Assembly (NCBI RefSeq): GCF_900086655.1
Contig: NZ_LT575476.1
Coordinates: 888,100 to 952,099, forward strand
Length of the DNA: 64,000 nt
Reading direction: 5' to 3'
Source of the DNA: Paenibacillus tuaregi
Lineage (GTDB): Bacteria; Bacillota; Bacilli; Paenibacillales; Paenibacillaceae
Both the position numbers and the translations under genes were made by a program. Positions 1 through 8,512 of the stretch are shown piece by piece. Each line of letters opens with the position of its first letter. The first letter of the stretch is position 1. The notes beneath the pieces are model-generated. The model made no database searches, was not told the DNA's origin, and was given only the letters and a program-made list of their open reading frames with translations.

Positions 1-113
1 AGAATATAAATAAAAATCGACATATTTTAAGTGGATTATTTCGTTAAAAACATTAAAAATCAGTCAAAATCCTCGTTAATTAATTCACTGGTGAAAATAA
101 TGGAGGATGAATA

Positions 114-1271
114 GTGAAAAAACATGACCAGGATTTCATGAAACGCCAGAATCGGCTGACGGTGTTTGAAATCATCAAGAACCAGCAGCCGATCTCCCGG
201 GCTTCCATCGCGAAGCAGACTGGGATGAGCCCGACCACGGTAAGCCGGATTGTTGGGGAGCTGACAGAAGAGGGGTATCTGCTCGAATCTGAGCAGGTCT
301 CTGCGGGATTGGGCCGCAAATCGACACTGCTGGAAATGGTGGATGCCGCAGTGCTCTCTGTGGGTGTCGAGCTGGACCGCCATCAGGTGAACATCGGGAT
401 TGTCGATTTGCAGGGCAATGTAATTGCGAGTGCCCAGTATCCGAGGTCCCTGGAGGAGAGCGCGGAGGTTACCCTTAAGCGGGTGGGGGACGAGATTGTC
501 CGGCTGACGAAATCGAATGACATCGAATGTGACCGGATCATTGGGGTTGGCGTAGGGCTACCGGGCATCGTGGACAACGATACGGGAGAGGTTATTTTCT
601 CCGTACAGCTTGGATGGAGGAATGTTCCTATTGCGGAGAAGCTTAAGGTTATCACCGGGTATGACGTGGCGGTGGATAACGAGCTTAAGACCAAGGCCCT
701 TGCTGAACATATGAAGGGGGCCGCAAGCGGTTCGCAGCGGACGGTGCTGCTAGGCTTCGGGAACGGAGTCGGCTCCGCGTTCATCGTAGAGGGAGAGATC
801 TACCGGGGCAAAACGAACAGTGCCGGAGAAATCGGCCATACCACGATTGACCCGAACGGCATGCTGTGCGACTGCGGGAAGGCCGGTTGCCTTCAGACCT
901 ACATCAATATCAACTCCCTGCTGTCGGAGGCGAACAAGGTCCGGCCGATCCGCTCGATCGAGGAGCTGTTCGCAGCCAAGCATGCAGGGGAACGCTGGGC
1001 TGCCTACCTCATTGAACGCGCACTGATGTACATGGCGATCACCATTAACAATGTGGTGTGCATGTACAACCCGGACAGCGTTATCCTGAGCGGGGAGCTG
1101 GCGGACAAATTCCCGGAGATTTTCGATGAAGTGGTTGATCTGTGTTATTCAAAGTACGTATGGGAGCCGCTGCGGGGTGCTTTCCGGATCTTTAAGTCTG
1201 AGCTGCATGACCAGGGCGTGGTGATCGGCTCGGGATTGATTTCACAGAATTGTTTTTTCGCCTTGAAATAG
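114..1271 (+). CDS. ROK-family transcriptional repressor (NagC/XylR type)
   Basis: A DNA-binding repressor whose ligand is probably a sugar or sugar phosphate. Residues about 12-57 form a MarR-like winged helix (QPISRASIAKQTGMSPTTVSR). Residues about 75-380 are a ROK domain that keeps the sugar-binding E-x-G-H (AGEIGH) and the zinc motif CDCGKAGC (Cys252, Cys254, Cys259). The N-terminal ATP loop seen in ROK kinases (DxGGTK) is replaced by LDRHQ, so this is a repressor rather than a kinase. Start is GTG with a TGGAGGA ribosome site 4-10 bases upstream. It heads a same-strand run of nine more genes ending at the fucosidase and is the obvious candidate regulator of all of them. Its stop codon lies inside a tandem repeat. 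Confidence 0.88.
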   Translation: MKKHDQDFMKRQNRLTVFEIIKNQQPISRASIAKQTGMSPTTVSRIVGELTEEGYLLESEQVSAGLGRKSTLLEMVDAAVLSVGVELDRHQVNIGIVDLQGNVIASAQYPRSLEESAEVTLKRVGDEIVRLTKSNDIECDRIIGVGVGLPGIVDNDTGEVIFSVQLGWRNVPIAEKLKVITGYDVAVDNELKTKALAEHMKGAASGSQRTVLLGFGNGVGSAFIVEGEIYRGKTNSAGEIGHTTIDPNGMLCDCGKAGCLQTYININSLLSEANKVRPIRSIEELFAAKHAGERWAAYLIERALMYMAITINNVVCMYNPDSVILSGELADKFPEIFDEVVDLCYSKYVWEPLRGAFRIFKSELHDQGVVIGSGLISQNCFFALK

Positions 1272-1342
1272 ATGGATTTTGAAATAGACGGATCTTGAAA
1301 TTGATGTACCTTGAAATTGATGTACCTTGAAATTGATGTACC
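1263..1342. repeat. Five 16-bp tandem repeats starting inside the ROK stop codon
   Basis: Five head-to-tail 16-base units begin TTGAAAT: 1263-1278, 1279-1294, 1295-1310, 1311-1326 and 1327-1342. The last three are identical (TTGAAATTGATGTACC); the first two differ in their second half. The first unit contains the final codons and stop of the ROK gene (TTG AAA TAG), so the array appears to have grown from the gene's 3' end. It fills the spacer before the asparaginase gene. Confidence 0.92.
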
Positions 1343-1397
1343 TTGGAAGCAGCTGAACCGTTCAAGAACGGGCTTGACACATAAGGAGGGGACGACG

Positions 1398-2408
1398 ATG
1401 AGATTCACACCATTAGTTGAGGAGTATCGCGGCGGTGTATTGGAGAACGTGCATTACGGGGCGGTCAGCATCGTAGACGAGAAAGGACGGATCTTATACT
1501 CGGCGGGTGACCCGGAGCATATGACCTTCTTAAGATCGGCCGCTAAGCCGTTCCAGGCCATACCAGCCATGAAGCGGAGAATTGATGAGGTGTACGGGCT
1601 CACCGGACAGGAAGCGGCTCTGTTCGCAGCGTCCCACCGGGGGGAGAGCTTCCACATCGAGGCTCTGGAATCCATGCTTCGCAAGACCGGTGTCAAGGAA
1701 GAAGGGCTTCACTGCTGTGAGACCTATCCGCTGAATGAAGATGCCAAGGCCCAGAGGCATCAGGCGCGGGAAGCCAAACGGCGGATCTTCCATAACTGCT
1801 CAGGCAAGCACACAGGACTCATTGCGCTCAGCAAGCATATGGGCTGGGATGAACACACCTATTATAAGCCGGAACACCCGGTGCAGAAAGAGATTTTGAA
1901 TACGCTCTCATATATCGCGGAGGTGCCCGAAGGCTCGATCCCACAGGGGATAGATGGCTGTGGTCTGCCGATCTTTGCCCTTCCTCTACATAAAATTGCC
2001 TACTCCTTCTTGAAGTTGGCCTGCCCGGATCTCATTGAGGACCCGCAGACACGGGAAGCCGCAGCAAGGATTGCCCGGCTCATGAACGAGTACCCTGACA
2101 TGATCGCGGATACCCGGTTCGTCTGCTCCGAGCTGCTGAAGGACCCGAACCTGGCTGCCAAGGGCGGCGCCAAAGGGGTCTACGGCATTGGCCTGAGACA
2201 GGAGAGATTGGGCATTTCCCTCAAGGTGTCTGACGGCTCCGAGCAGGTGTGGCCGTGCATCATCGCTTCAATTCTGGAGCGCATCGGGTATGGCAACCAG
2301 GAGACGATCGAGCGATTGTATAGACTTGTTCCGAATACGATTGTGAATGACGGTGGGACAGAAGTAGGCGAACGCCGGGCGGTGTTCGAGCTTACGCCTT
2401 CATCTTAA
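1398..2408 (+). CDS. L-asparaginase II, zinc-dependent Rhizobium etli type
   Basis: Hydrolyses L-asparagine to aspartate and ammonia, or acts on a related amide. The protein (336 aa) has no signal peptide and should be cytoplasmic. It carries the hallmarks of the Asparaginase_II family: a Ser-x-x-Lys pair in LRSAAKPFQ (Ser47, Lys50), Ser79 in ASHRGE, and the zinc ligands in NCSGKHTG (Cys134, Lys137) and GCGLP (Cys188). These positions are each one residue below those known for the R. etli enzyme (Ser48, Lys51, Ser80, Cys135, Lys138, Cys189). ATG 1398 is chosen because AAGGAGGGG lies 8 bases upstream; an upstream TTG at 1311 lies inside the tandem repeat. The next gene is a peptide-transporter binding protein. 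Confidence 0.88.
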   Translation: MRFTPLVEEYRGGVLENVHYGAVSIVDEKGRILYSAGDPEHMTFLRSAAKPFQAIPAMKRRIDEVYGLTGQEAALFAASHRGESFHIEALESMLRKTGVKEEGLHCCETYPLNEDAKAQRHQAREAKRRIFHNCSGKHTGLIALSKHMGWDEHTYYKPEHPVQKEILNTLSYIAEVPEGSIPQGIDGCGLPIFALPLHKIAYSFLKLACPDLIEDPQTREAAARIARLMNEYPDMIADTRFVCSELLKDPNLAAKGGAKGVYGIGLRQERLGISLKVSDGSEQVWPCIIASILERIGYGNQETIERLYRLVPNTIVNDGGTEVGERRAVFELTPSS

Positions 2409-2490
2409 GCAAGAATAATCTCCTAATCGGTGTCTTGGGCATACCGGACTTGGAGCGATTCTATAAAACTATTTTTGAGGAGTGAAGCGA

Positions 2491-4101
2491 ATGAAGGTTC
2501 AAGGAAAAATGTGGTCCATGCTAATGCTGCTGCTGATCTTTACGGTTGTTGCCGCAGGCTGCTCAAGCAGCTCAGGCAGCTCGAATACCGGCACAGGAAG
2601 CGCAAGCACCGGTCAAAGCGGAAGCGCGCAGACGGTGTCCAAGAACAAGAAGGATATCGTCATTGCCATTAATGCCAACTTTATTACACTGGACCCGCAC
2701 AACACGAGTGATACCCATTCGATCACCGCGGCAAGAACCATGTACGAAGGCCTGATGGGTTTCGACAAGGACATGAATGTCGTTCCGGTGCTCGCCGACT
2801 CCTACAAAATTAGTGATGACGGTCTGGTATACACGTTCACACTCAAGCAGAACATCAAGTTTCATGATGGGACCGACTTTAACGCCGAAGCGGTGAAGGT
2901 TAATCTGGACCGGATCCGTGACGAGAAGAACAACCTGAAGATGCGCAAGAGCTTCGCTAAGGTTACCAAGGTGGAAGCGCCGGACGCGAAGACGGTGGTG
3001 ATTACACTCAGTGAGCCGTACAACGCATTCCTGAACAAAATGGCGATGGCGCTCATTGTCAGCCCGAAGGCGCTGAAAGAGCAGGCCGAGAACATCGGCA
3101 AGAACCCGGTCGGCACAGGCCCTTTCAAATTTAAGGAGTGGGTGCAGGGCGACCGCCTTGTGGTCGTGAAGAACCCGGACTACTGGCAGAAGGATCTGCC
3201 GAAGGTAGAGAGCATTACGTTCAAGCCGGTGCCGGAGAACGGCTCCCGGATTGCGATGCTGAAGACAGGGGAAGCCGACTTCATCTACCCGATGCCGACG
3301 GAGCAGGTGTCTGAGGTTCAAGGGGACAGCAATATTGTGATCGACAAAGTGGATTCCACGATTGTTCGTTATGTCACGCTGAACACGATGAAGAAGCCTT
3401 TTGATAATGTGAAGGTCCGCCAGGCCATCAACTATGCGATCAACAAAGACGCTTATATCAAGGTCGTAAAGTCTGGTCTTGGCGCGAAGCTGGATTCGAC
3501 GATGTCCTCCAAGACGCAATACTACTCGAAGCAGAGCGGTTATGACTATGACGTGGAGAAGGCGAAGAGCCTGCTGGCTGAGGCCGGTTACCCGGAGGGC
3601 TTTACGGCTGAAATCTGGGGTGAGAATGACTCCGAGACAATGAAAGGTATGCAGTTCATCCAGCAGCAGCTCGCGTTGGTTGGTATTAAGCTGGACGTGA
3701 AATCGATGGAGGGCGGTACTTTGTCAGAGCAGATCAATTCTGCGGCAACACCGGAGCAGGCGAAAATCCAAATGTGGTATGTGAGCTGGTCACCTTCTTC
3801 CGGGGATGCGGATGGGGCAACAAGAGGACTGTTCAGCAGCGAAATGTTCCCTCCGGCCGGATCGAATACCGCTTATTATAAGAACCCGAATGTGGATAAG
3901 TGGATCGCCGACGCCAACAAGGCAACAGATCCGAACCAAGCCAAGACGATCTATGCCGACATCCAAAAGACCATCTGGGAAGATGCCCCGTGGGTATTCA
4001 TGGGCGTGGATCAGGTTATCTCAGGTCAAAGATCCAATCTCAGCGGTGTGAAAGTGTTCCCGGACGGCTCGATCAGTGTTCGTGATGCTGAGGTGAAGTA
4101 G
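2491..4101 (+). CDS. Peptide ABC transporter substrate-binding lipoprotein (family 5)
   Basis: Extracytoplasmic receptor of a Dpp/Opp-type importer, anchored by a lipid on the Cys of VVAAGC after a hydrophobic signal (MLLLIFTVVAAGC). A Ser/Gly/Thr-rich linker follows, then the SBP_bac_5 fold beginning IVIAINANFITLDPHNT. The 536-aa length is normal for oligopeptide or nickel/peptide binding proteins. ATG 2491 is preferred over the GTG at 2482 because GAGGAG (2477-2482) is then 8 bases away; the GTG overlaps that site. It starts the transporter operon and is separated from the first permease by a long repetitive spacer with a hairpin. The transported peptide cannot be told from sequence. Confidence 0.88.
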   Translation: MKVQGKMWSMLMLLLIFTVVAAGCSSSSGSSNTGTGSASTGQSGSAQTVSKNKKDIVIAINANFITLDPHNTSDTHSITAARTMYEGLMGFDKDMNVVPVLADSYKISDDGLVYTFTLKQNIKFHDGTDFNAEAVKVNLDRIRDEKNNLKMRKSFAKVTKVEAPDAKTVVITLSEPYNAFLNKMAMALIVSPKALKEQAENIGKNPVGTGPFKFKEWVQGDRLVVVKNPDYWQKDLPKVESITFKPVPENGSRIAMLKTGEADFIYPMPTEQVSEVQGDSNIVIDKVDSTIVRYVTLNTMKKPFDNVKVRQAINYAINKDAYIKVVKSGLGAKLDSTMSSKTQYYSKQSGYDYDVEKAKSLLAEAGYPEGFTAEIWGENDSETMKGMQFIQQQLALVGIKLDVKSMEGGTLSEQINSAATPEQAKIQMWYVSWSPSSGDADGATRGLFSSEMFPPAGSNTAYYKNPNVDKWIADANKATDPNQAKTIYADIQKTIWEDAPWVFMGVDQVISGQRSNLSGVKVFPDGSISVRDAEVK

Positions 4102-4144
4102 GAGAATCGGCAGTTCCTGAAGTAGGAAGAGGCAAGAAACAAGA

Positions 4145-4331
4145 AGCAAACGAAACAGCAAGCGAGAAACAAGCAATAAGATGTAAAGATCAGGTAGCAA
4201 ACGAAACAACATGCAAAAATCAAGTAAGAAACTAGTAACAACAAAACGAGAAATAAGAGACCCAACAAGAATCAGGAAACAAGAAGCATGAAGCATGAAG
4301 TATGAAGTGTAAAGTATGAAGTACAAAGCAA
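4145..4331. repeat. Purine-rich spacer with 51-bp and 7-bp repeats
   Basis: The 388-base gap 4102-4489 has no gene. It is strongly A/G-rich on the + strand. A 13-mer AGCAAACGAAACA occurs at 4145-4157 and again at 4196-4208 (51-base period). At 4283-4331 there are seven degenerate head-to-tail 7-base units of the form GAAGYAT. A hairpin follows at 4415-4453. Confidence 0.8.
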
Positions 4332-4414
4332 GCAGGAGTAATCAGCTGGAAAGAAGCTGCGGTTAACAAGTAGCTATTGTCGGTAGCAAGCCAGTTTTTA
4401 TGTATGAAAAAGAA

Positions 4415-4453
4415 AGGGGCCGTTTCTGTCTGTTCATGAAGAGACCGGCCCCT
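4415..4453 (+). promoter_or_regulatory. Stem-loop between binding-protein gene and permeases
   Basis: AGGGGCCG (4415-4422) pairs perfectly with CGGCCCCT (4446-4453) around a 23-base loop. There is no U-run, so it is not a clean terminator. Its place between a binding-protein gene and its permeases fits an mRNA-processing or 3'-stabilising hairpin that leaves more binding-protein message than permease message. Confidence 0.55.
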
Positions 4454-4489
4454 CTTATGTACCTGTTCAATCTAAAGGGGGCTCATTTC

Positions 4490-5416
4490 TTGGGAAGATA
4501 TGCGCTACAAAGACTTCTTGGGGTCATTCCACTCATGTTTGTCGTCTCGGTACTGGTCTTCATGTTCATCCACCTGATCCCCGGTGATCCGGCCCGTCTG
4601 GTCGCGGGTAAGGAAGCGACGCTGGAGGAAATTAACGGCATCCGTGCCCAGCTCGGGCTCGATCTGCCGCTCTGGCAGCAGTATCTGAGTTATATGGGAC
4701 GGCTGCTGCATGGCGATCTGGGGACTTCGCTGCGCTCAGGGCTCCCGGTTTCAGATATGCTCATGAGCCGGCTGACACCAACCCTGATCCTTACGTTCAT
4801 GAGCTTGGGTTGGGCACTCATCATTGGCCTCTTAATCGGGACATTATCTGCGGTGAACCGTAACAAGTGGCCGGATTACGTAGGAATGCTGACGGCCATT
4901 TCCGGCATCTCGGTACCGGGCTTCTGGTTGGGACTGGTGCTCATTCAGATCTTCTCGGTACAGCTTGGCTGGTTCCCAACGGGCGGGGTGGATTCCTGGA
5001 AATCCTATATCCTTCCTTCCATTACCCTCGGAGCGGGTATCATGTCCATGCTTGCCAGGTTCTCCAGATCATCCATGCTGGAGACGATGAGGGAGGATTA
5101 CATCCGGACCGGACGTTCGAAAGGTCTGAGGGAAGTCATCGTTGTGGGGCGGCATGCGCTGCGCAACTCCCTGATCCAGGTCGTTACGGTGGCAGGTCTG
5201 CAGTTCGGATTCCTGCTGGGCGGTTCGGTCATGGTAGAGACTGTATTCAGTATCCCGGGACTTGGGAGACTGCTGGTGGATTCGATTTCTTTTCGCGATT
5301 ACACCGTAATTCAGGCGCTTCTGCTGCTGTTCGCCACCCAGTTCATTCTGATCAACCTGATTGTGGATTTGCTTTATGGGGTGCTGAATCCAAAAATCAG
5401 GTATGCGTCTAGCTAG
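4490..5416 (+). CDS. Oligopeptide ABC transporter permease, DppB/OppB type
   Basis: Inner-membrane channel subunit of the peptide importer. It has the family layout: TM1 near the start (LLGVIPLMFVVSVLVFMFIHLIPGD, here split), the conserved GDPAR segment, and the EAA-like cytoplasmic loop (MREDYIRTGRSKGL) near residues 210-225. I choose TTG 4490, giving 308 aa and an N-terminus MGRYALQRL typical of this family; AAAGGGGG at 4474-4481 is 8 bases upstream. Longer starts at 4400 or 4457 would read through the intergenic hairpin. The next permease follows 11 bases after the stop. Confidence 0.85.
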   Translation: MGRYALQRLLGVIPLMFVVSVLVFMFIHLIPGDPARLVAGKEATLEEINGIRAQLGLDLPLWQQYLSYMGRLLHGDLGTSLRSGLPVSDMLMSRLTPTLILTFMSLGWALIIGLLIGTLSAVNRNKWPDYVGMLTAISGISVPGFWLGLVLIQIFSVQLGWFPTGGVDSWKSYILPSITLGAGIMSMLARFSRSSMLETMREDYIRTGRSKGLREVIVVGRHALRNSLIQVVTVAGLQFGFLLGGSVMVETVFSIPGLGRLLVDSISFRDYTVIQALLLLFATQFILINLIVDLLYGVLNPKIRYASS

Positions 5417-5427
5417 GAGGGAAGAGG

Positions 5428-6339
5428 ATGGACAACAATACAACGATTATGGGCACCGATTCCCAAGGGGCCGGTATTACGCTTGCCGCGAAACCGGCCA
5501 AGGGACGTGTCAGGGAGTTCATTCATAAGTTCTGCCAGCAGCGGGTGGCGCTGGTTGCAGGGATCTTCATCATCCTGCTGGCAATTATCGCGATATTCGG
5601 GCCTCATCTCACCCCGTATGATCCGAATGAACCGGATTACGATGCCCTGATGACCGGGCCGTCAGCCGCGCACTGGGCGGGGACCGATGAATACGGGCGG
5701 GATATTCTAAGCCGTCTGATCGACGGCACGCGTCTGACCCTGGCGGTCAGCTTAAGCTCGGTTCTGATTGCGGCTGTTGCGGGAACTGTGCTCGGGCTGC
5801 TCAGCGGTTATTACGGAGGCTGGTTGGACCGGCTGATTATGCGGGGCAGCGATGTGCTGTTTTCTTTTCCTGACCTGCTGCTGGCTATTGGGATTGTGGC
5901 GATTCTAGGCCCGGGCCTTTCCAACGTGGTCATTGCGGTGGCGGTATTCGGCACGCCGTCCTTCGCCCGGATTATCCGAAGTGTAACGCTGTCGGCCAAG
6001 GAGAATTTGTTCGTGGAGGCGGCCCGCTCGATGGGAGCGAGGGATGCGCGGATGATCTGGAAGCATATTTTTCCGCAGACCGTACCGAGTGTGATTGTCA
6101 ATGTGACGATGAAGATCGGCGGCGCGATTCTGGCAGCTTCTTCACTCAGCTTCCTGGGTATGGGCGCCAAGCCAACTGAGCCGGACTGGGGCGCGATGCT
6201 CAGCATGGGGCGGGATTACCTGAGTATTGCCCCGCACATTGTGTATTTTCCGGGAATCGCGATTTTCTTGGCTGTGCTTGCTTTTAATCTGGTTGGGGAC
6301 GGACTGCGTGATGCGCTCGATCCCAAGACGAAAAATTAA
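5428..6339 (+). CDS. Oligopeptide ABC transporter permease, DppC/OppC type
   Basis: Second channel subunit (303 aa). The N-terminal OppC_N-type segment ([25 protein letters not shown] region) precedes the signature [12 protein letters not shown], and the cytoplasmic loop [20 protein letters not shown] near residues 195-215 contacts the ATPases. Six TM segments are visible. ATG 5428 has AGGAGGGA upstream. It lies 14 bases before the first ATPase gene, with clear translational spacing, so all four permease/ATPase genes should be one message. Confidence 0.88.
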   Translation: MDNNTTIMGTDSQGAGITLAAKPAKGRVREFIHKFCQQRVALVAGIFIILLAIIAIFGPHLTPYDPNEPDYDALMTGPSAAHWAGTDEYGRDILSRLIDGTRLTLAVSLSSVLIAAVAGTVLGLLSGYYGGWLDRLIMRGSDVLFSFPDLLLAIGIVAILGPGLSNVVIAVAVFGTPSFARIIRSVTLSAKENLFVEAARSMGARDARMIWKHIFPQTVPSVIVNVTMKIGGAILAASSLSFLGMGAKPTEPDWGAMLSMGRDYLSIAPHIVYFPGIAIFLAVLAFNLVGDGLRDALDPKTKN

Positions 6340-6353
6340 AGGGGGACAGGGCC

Positions 6354-7376
6354 ATGGCGTCCAGATTGCTTGAAGTGGAGGATTTGACAACGGAATTCCG
6401 GCGGGACGGCGGAAGCGTAAAGGCCGTGTCCGGCATTAATTTTCATATCAATAAAGGCGAAGTACTGGGGCTCGTTGGCGAGAGCGGCTGCGGCAAAAGT
6501 GTCACCTCCCTGTCGATCATGCGCCTGCTTAAGGATACTCCGGGACGGATTGCCGGTGGGGCTGTCCGGTTCGAGGGTACCGATCTGACTCGGATTCAGG
6601 AAAAAGAAATGCGGAAATTCCGCGGTAACGAGCTGGCGATGATCTTCCAGGAGCCGATGACTTCCTTGAATCCGGTGCTGCGCATTGGGCGGCAGCTGGA
6701 AGAGCCGATCATGCTGCATCTGGGATACAGCCGCAAGCGCGCGCGGGAGCATGCCATCCACATGCTGAAGCAGGTGGGGATTCCACGGGCGGAGGACGTG
6801 GTGGATGAGTATCCGCACCAGCTGTCTGGAGGAATGAGGCAGCGCGTGATGATTGCGATGGCGATGTCCTGCGGTCCGAAGCTGCTCATTGCCGATGAGC
6901 CGACGACGGCGCTCGATGTGACGATTCAGGCGCAAATTCTTGATTTGATGAAGCGGCTGAAGGAAGAGCAGGACATGGGTATGCTGCTGATTACGCATGA
7001 TCTGGGCGTGGTTGCCGAGATGTGCGACCGGGTGGTTGTCATGTATGCAGGCCGGGTCGTAGAAGAGGCGAGTGTGAAGGACTTGTTCGAGAACCCTCAG
7101 CATCCGTACACCAGAGGACTGATTCAGTCTGTACCGAAGCTGCGGCAGAAGGTCCGCCGTCTGGCATCGATCCAGGGCAATGTGCCGGATCTTAGCGCTA
7201 TGCCTCCCGGCTGCAAGTTCGCACCCCGCTGCGCACATGTGATGCAGCAATGCCTGGAGCGAGAGCCGGAGCTGCTTCCAGTTGCCGGACAGACGGAGAG
7301 AACCAGCCGCTGCTGGCTGACACAAACGGACAAGGCGGAAGGGGGAGAGGACGATGGCAGATACACCGCTGGTTGA
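6354..7376 (+). CDS. Oligopeptide ABC transporter ATPase, DppD/OppD type
   Basis: Powers peptide import by ATP hydrolysis. Walker A is GESGCGKS (near residue 43), the signature is LSGGMRQR, Walker B is [12 protein letters not shown], and the switch His sits in [13 protein letters not shown]. The C-terminal oligopeptide-transporter extension with [10 protein letters not shown] and further Cys residues is present; in relatives these cysteines can hold an iron-sulfur cluster. It is 340 aa, normal length. Its last 23 bases overlap the next ATPase gene, which implies coupled translation of the two ATPases. Confidence 0.9.
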   Translation: MASRLLEVEDLTTEFRRDGGSVKAVSGINFHINKGEVLGLVGESGCGKSVTSLSIMRLLKDTPGRIAGGAVRFEGTDLTRIQEKEMRKFRGNELAMIFQEPMTSLNPVLRIGRQLEEPIMLHLGYSRKRAREHAIHMLKQVGIPRAEDVVDEYPHQLSGGMRQRVMIAMAMSCGPKLLIADEPTTALDVTIQAQILDLMKRLKEEQDMGMLLITHDLGVVAEMCDRVVVMYAGRVVEEASVKDLFENPQHPYTRGLIQSVPKLRQKVRRLASIQGNVPDLSAMPPGCKFAPRCAHVMQQCLEREPELLPVAGQTERTSRCWLTQTDKAEGGEDDGRYTAG

Positions 7377-8337
7377 GGTTAGAGGCTTACGGAAATCTTT
7401 TGCCGTGAAAAAAGGCTGGTTCGGCGCGTCCAAGTATTTGCGCGCGGTGGACGGGATCTCGTTCGCGATCCGCAAGGGGGAGACATTCAGCCTCGTTGGC
7501 GAGAGCGGCTGCGGCAAGTCCACAACAGGCCGCCTGGTCAACCGGCTGCTGAAGCCGAGCGGCGGGGAGGTCTGGTTCAACGGGCATAACATCAGCGAGC
7601 TGAGCGACAATCAGATGCGGCCGCTGCGCAGGGAGATGCAGATGGTCTTCCAGGACCCCTACGCTTCGCTCAATCCCCGGATGAAGGTGAAAGAGCTGGT
7701 GGCCGAACCGCTGATTATTCATACGAAGCTGAGCGCCAAGGAGCGGGATAAGCTGGCTCGGGAGCTGCTGGAGACCGTTGGACTCAGCAGCATTCATGCC
7801 GAACGCTACGCTCATGAGTTCAGCGGCGGGCAGCGTCAGCGGATCGGCATTGCGCGTGCCTTGTCCGTACGTCCCAGCCTGATTGTGGCGGATGAGCCGG
7901 TATCGGCGCTGGATGTCTCCATCCAATCCCAGGTGCTCAACCTGATGCAGGATCTTCAGGAGGAATACGGTCTGACGTACCTGTTCATTTCTCATGATCT
8001 TAGTGTGGTGGAGCATATCAGCGACCGAATCGGTGTGATGTATCTGGGCACGCTCGTGGAGACGGCGGACAAAGACACTCTTTATGACCGCCCGCTGCAT
8101 CCGTATACTCAGGCGCTGCTCTCCTCGGTGCCGGTGCCGGACCCGAACCAGAAGCGGGAACGCATCATTTTAAAAGGGGATCTGCCAAGTCCCGTAGACC
8201 CGCCAACCGGCTGCCGGTTCCATAACCGCTGCCCTGCTTGTATGGAAATTTGCAAGCAGCAGGAGCCGGTGTTCCGGGAGGTTGAGCCTGGGCATCAGGT
8301 GGCGTGCCATTTATATAATGACGGATTGCAAATGTAG
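7354..8337 (+). CDS. Oligopeptide ABC transporter ATPase, DppF/OppF type
   Basis: Second ATPase (327 aa) that should pair with the preceding one. Walker [11 protein letters not shown]-loop [12 protein letters not shown], signature FSGGQRQR, Walker [13 protein letters not shown] and the switch His in [11 protein letters not shown] are all intact. The C-terminal extension with [12 protein letters not shown] closes the protein. ATG 7354 lies inside the preceding gene with GGGGGAGAGGA just upstream. After its stop there is a 175-base spacer before the aminopeptidase gene and no intrinsic terminator, so read-through is possible. Confidence 0.9.
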   Translation: MADTPLVEVRGLRKSFAVKKGWFGASKYLRAVDGISFAIRKGETFSLVGESGCGKSTTGRLVNRLLKPSGGEVWFNGHNISELSDNQMRPLRREMQMVFQDPYASLNPRMKVKELVAEPLIIHTKLSAKERDKLARELLETVGLSSIHAERYAHEFSGGQRQRIGIARALSVRPSLIVADEPVSALDVSIQSQVLNLMQDLQEEYGLTYLFISHDLSVVEHISDRIGVMYLGTLVETADKDTLYDRPLHPYTQALLSSVPVPDPNQKRERIILKGDLPSPVDPPTGCRFHNRCPACMEICKQQEPVFREVEPGHQVACHLYNDGLQM

Positions 8338-8423
8338 GATTTTAAAGATGTAGATATAAACGGGGATTTAGGCACGGTAGGTTTGTAGATATAGAAAGAC
8401 TTTGGTAGACATTGTCGATATGT

Positions 8424-8460
8424 AGCCTTGAAAAGGCTTATCTGGATATTGAAGGCCTTT
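8424..8460 (+). promoter_or_regulatory. Two mutually exclusive hairpins before the aminopeptidase gene
   Basis: AGCCTT (8424-8429) pairs with AAGGCT (8433-8438); alternatively AAAGGC (8432-8437) pairs with GCCTTT (8455-8460). Both use the same AAGGC, so only one can form. The spacer 8338-8512 also has TGTAGATATA twice (8349, 8384). Whether the switch matters is unknown; no U-run follows. Confidence 0.35.
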
Positions 8461-8512
8461 GTAAGAACGGATGGGTTCACATCCCACTTTATTGGTAAAG
8501 GATTGAATCGCC

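Noticed and set aside
2572..3519. 315-codon - strand frame within the peptide-binding-protein gene
   Set aside because: Antisense shadow of a highly expressed-type gene; no ribosome site or recognisable domain.
4400..4489. Longer start of the first peptide permease
   Set aside because: The extra 30 residues would be encoded by the intergenic hairpin and lack a ribosome site; TTG 4490 has AAAGGGGG and gives the normal N-terminus.
6336..7610. 424-residue open frame on the - strand across the two ATPase genes
   Set aside because: It is antisense to two clearly real ABC ATPase genes, has no ribosome site and His/Gln/Arg-rich nonsense composition.
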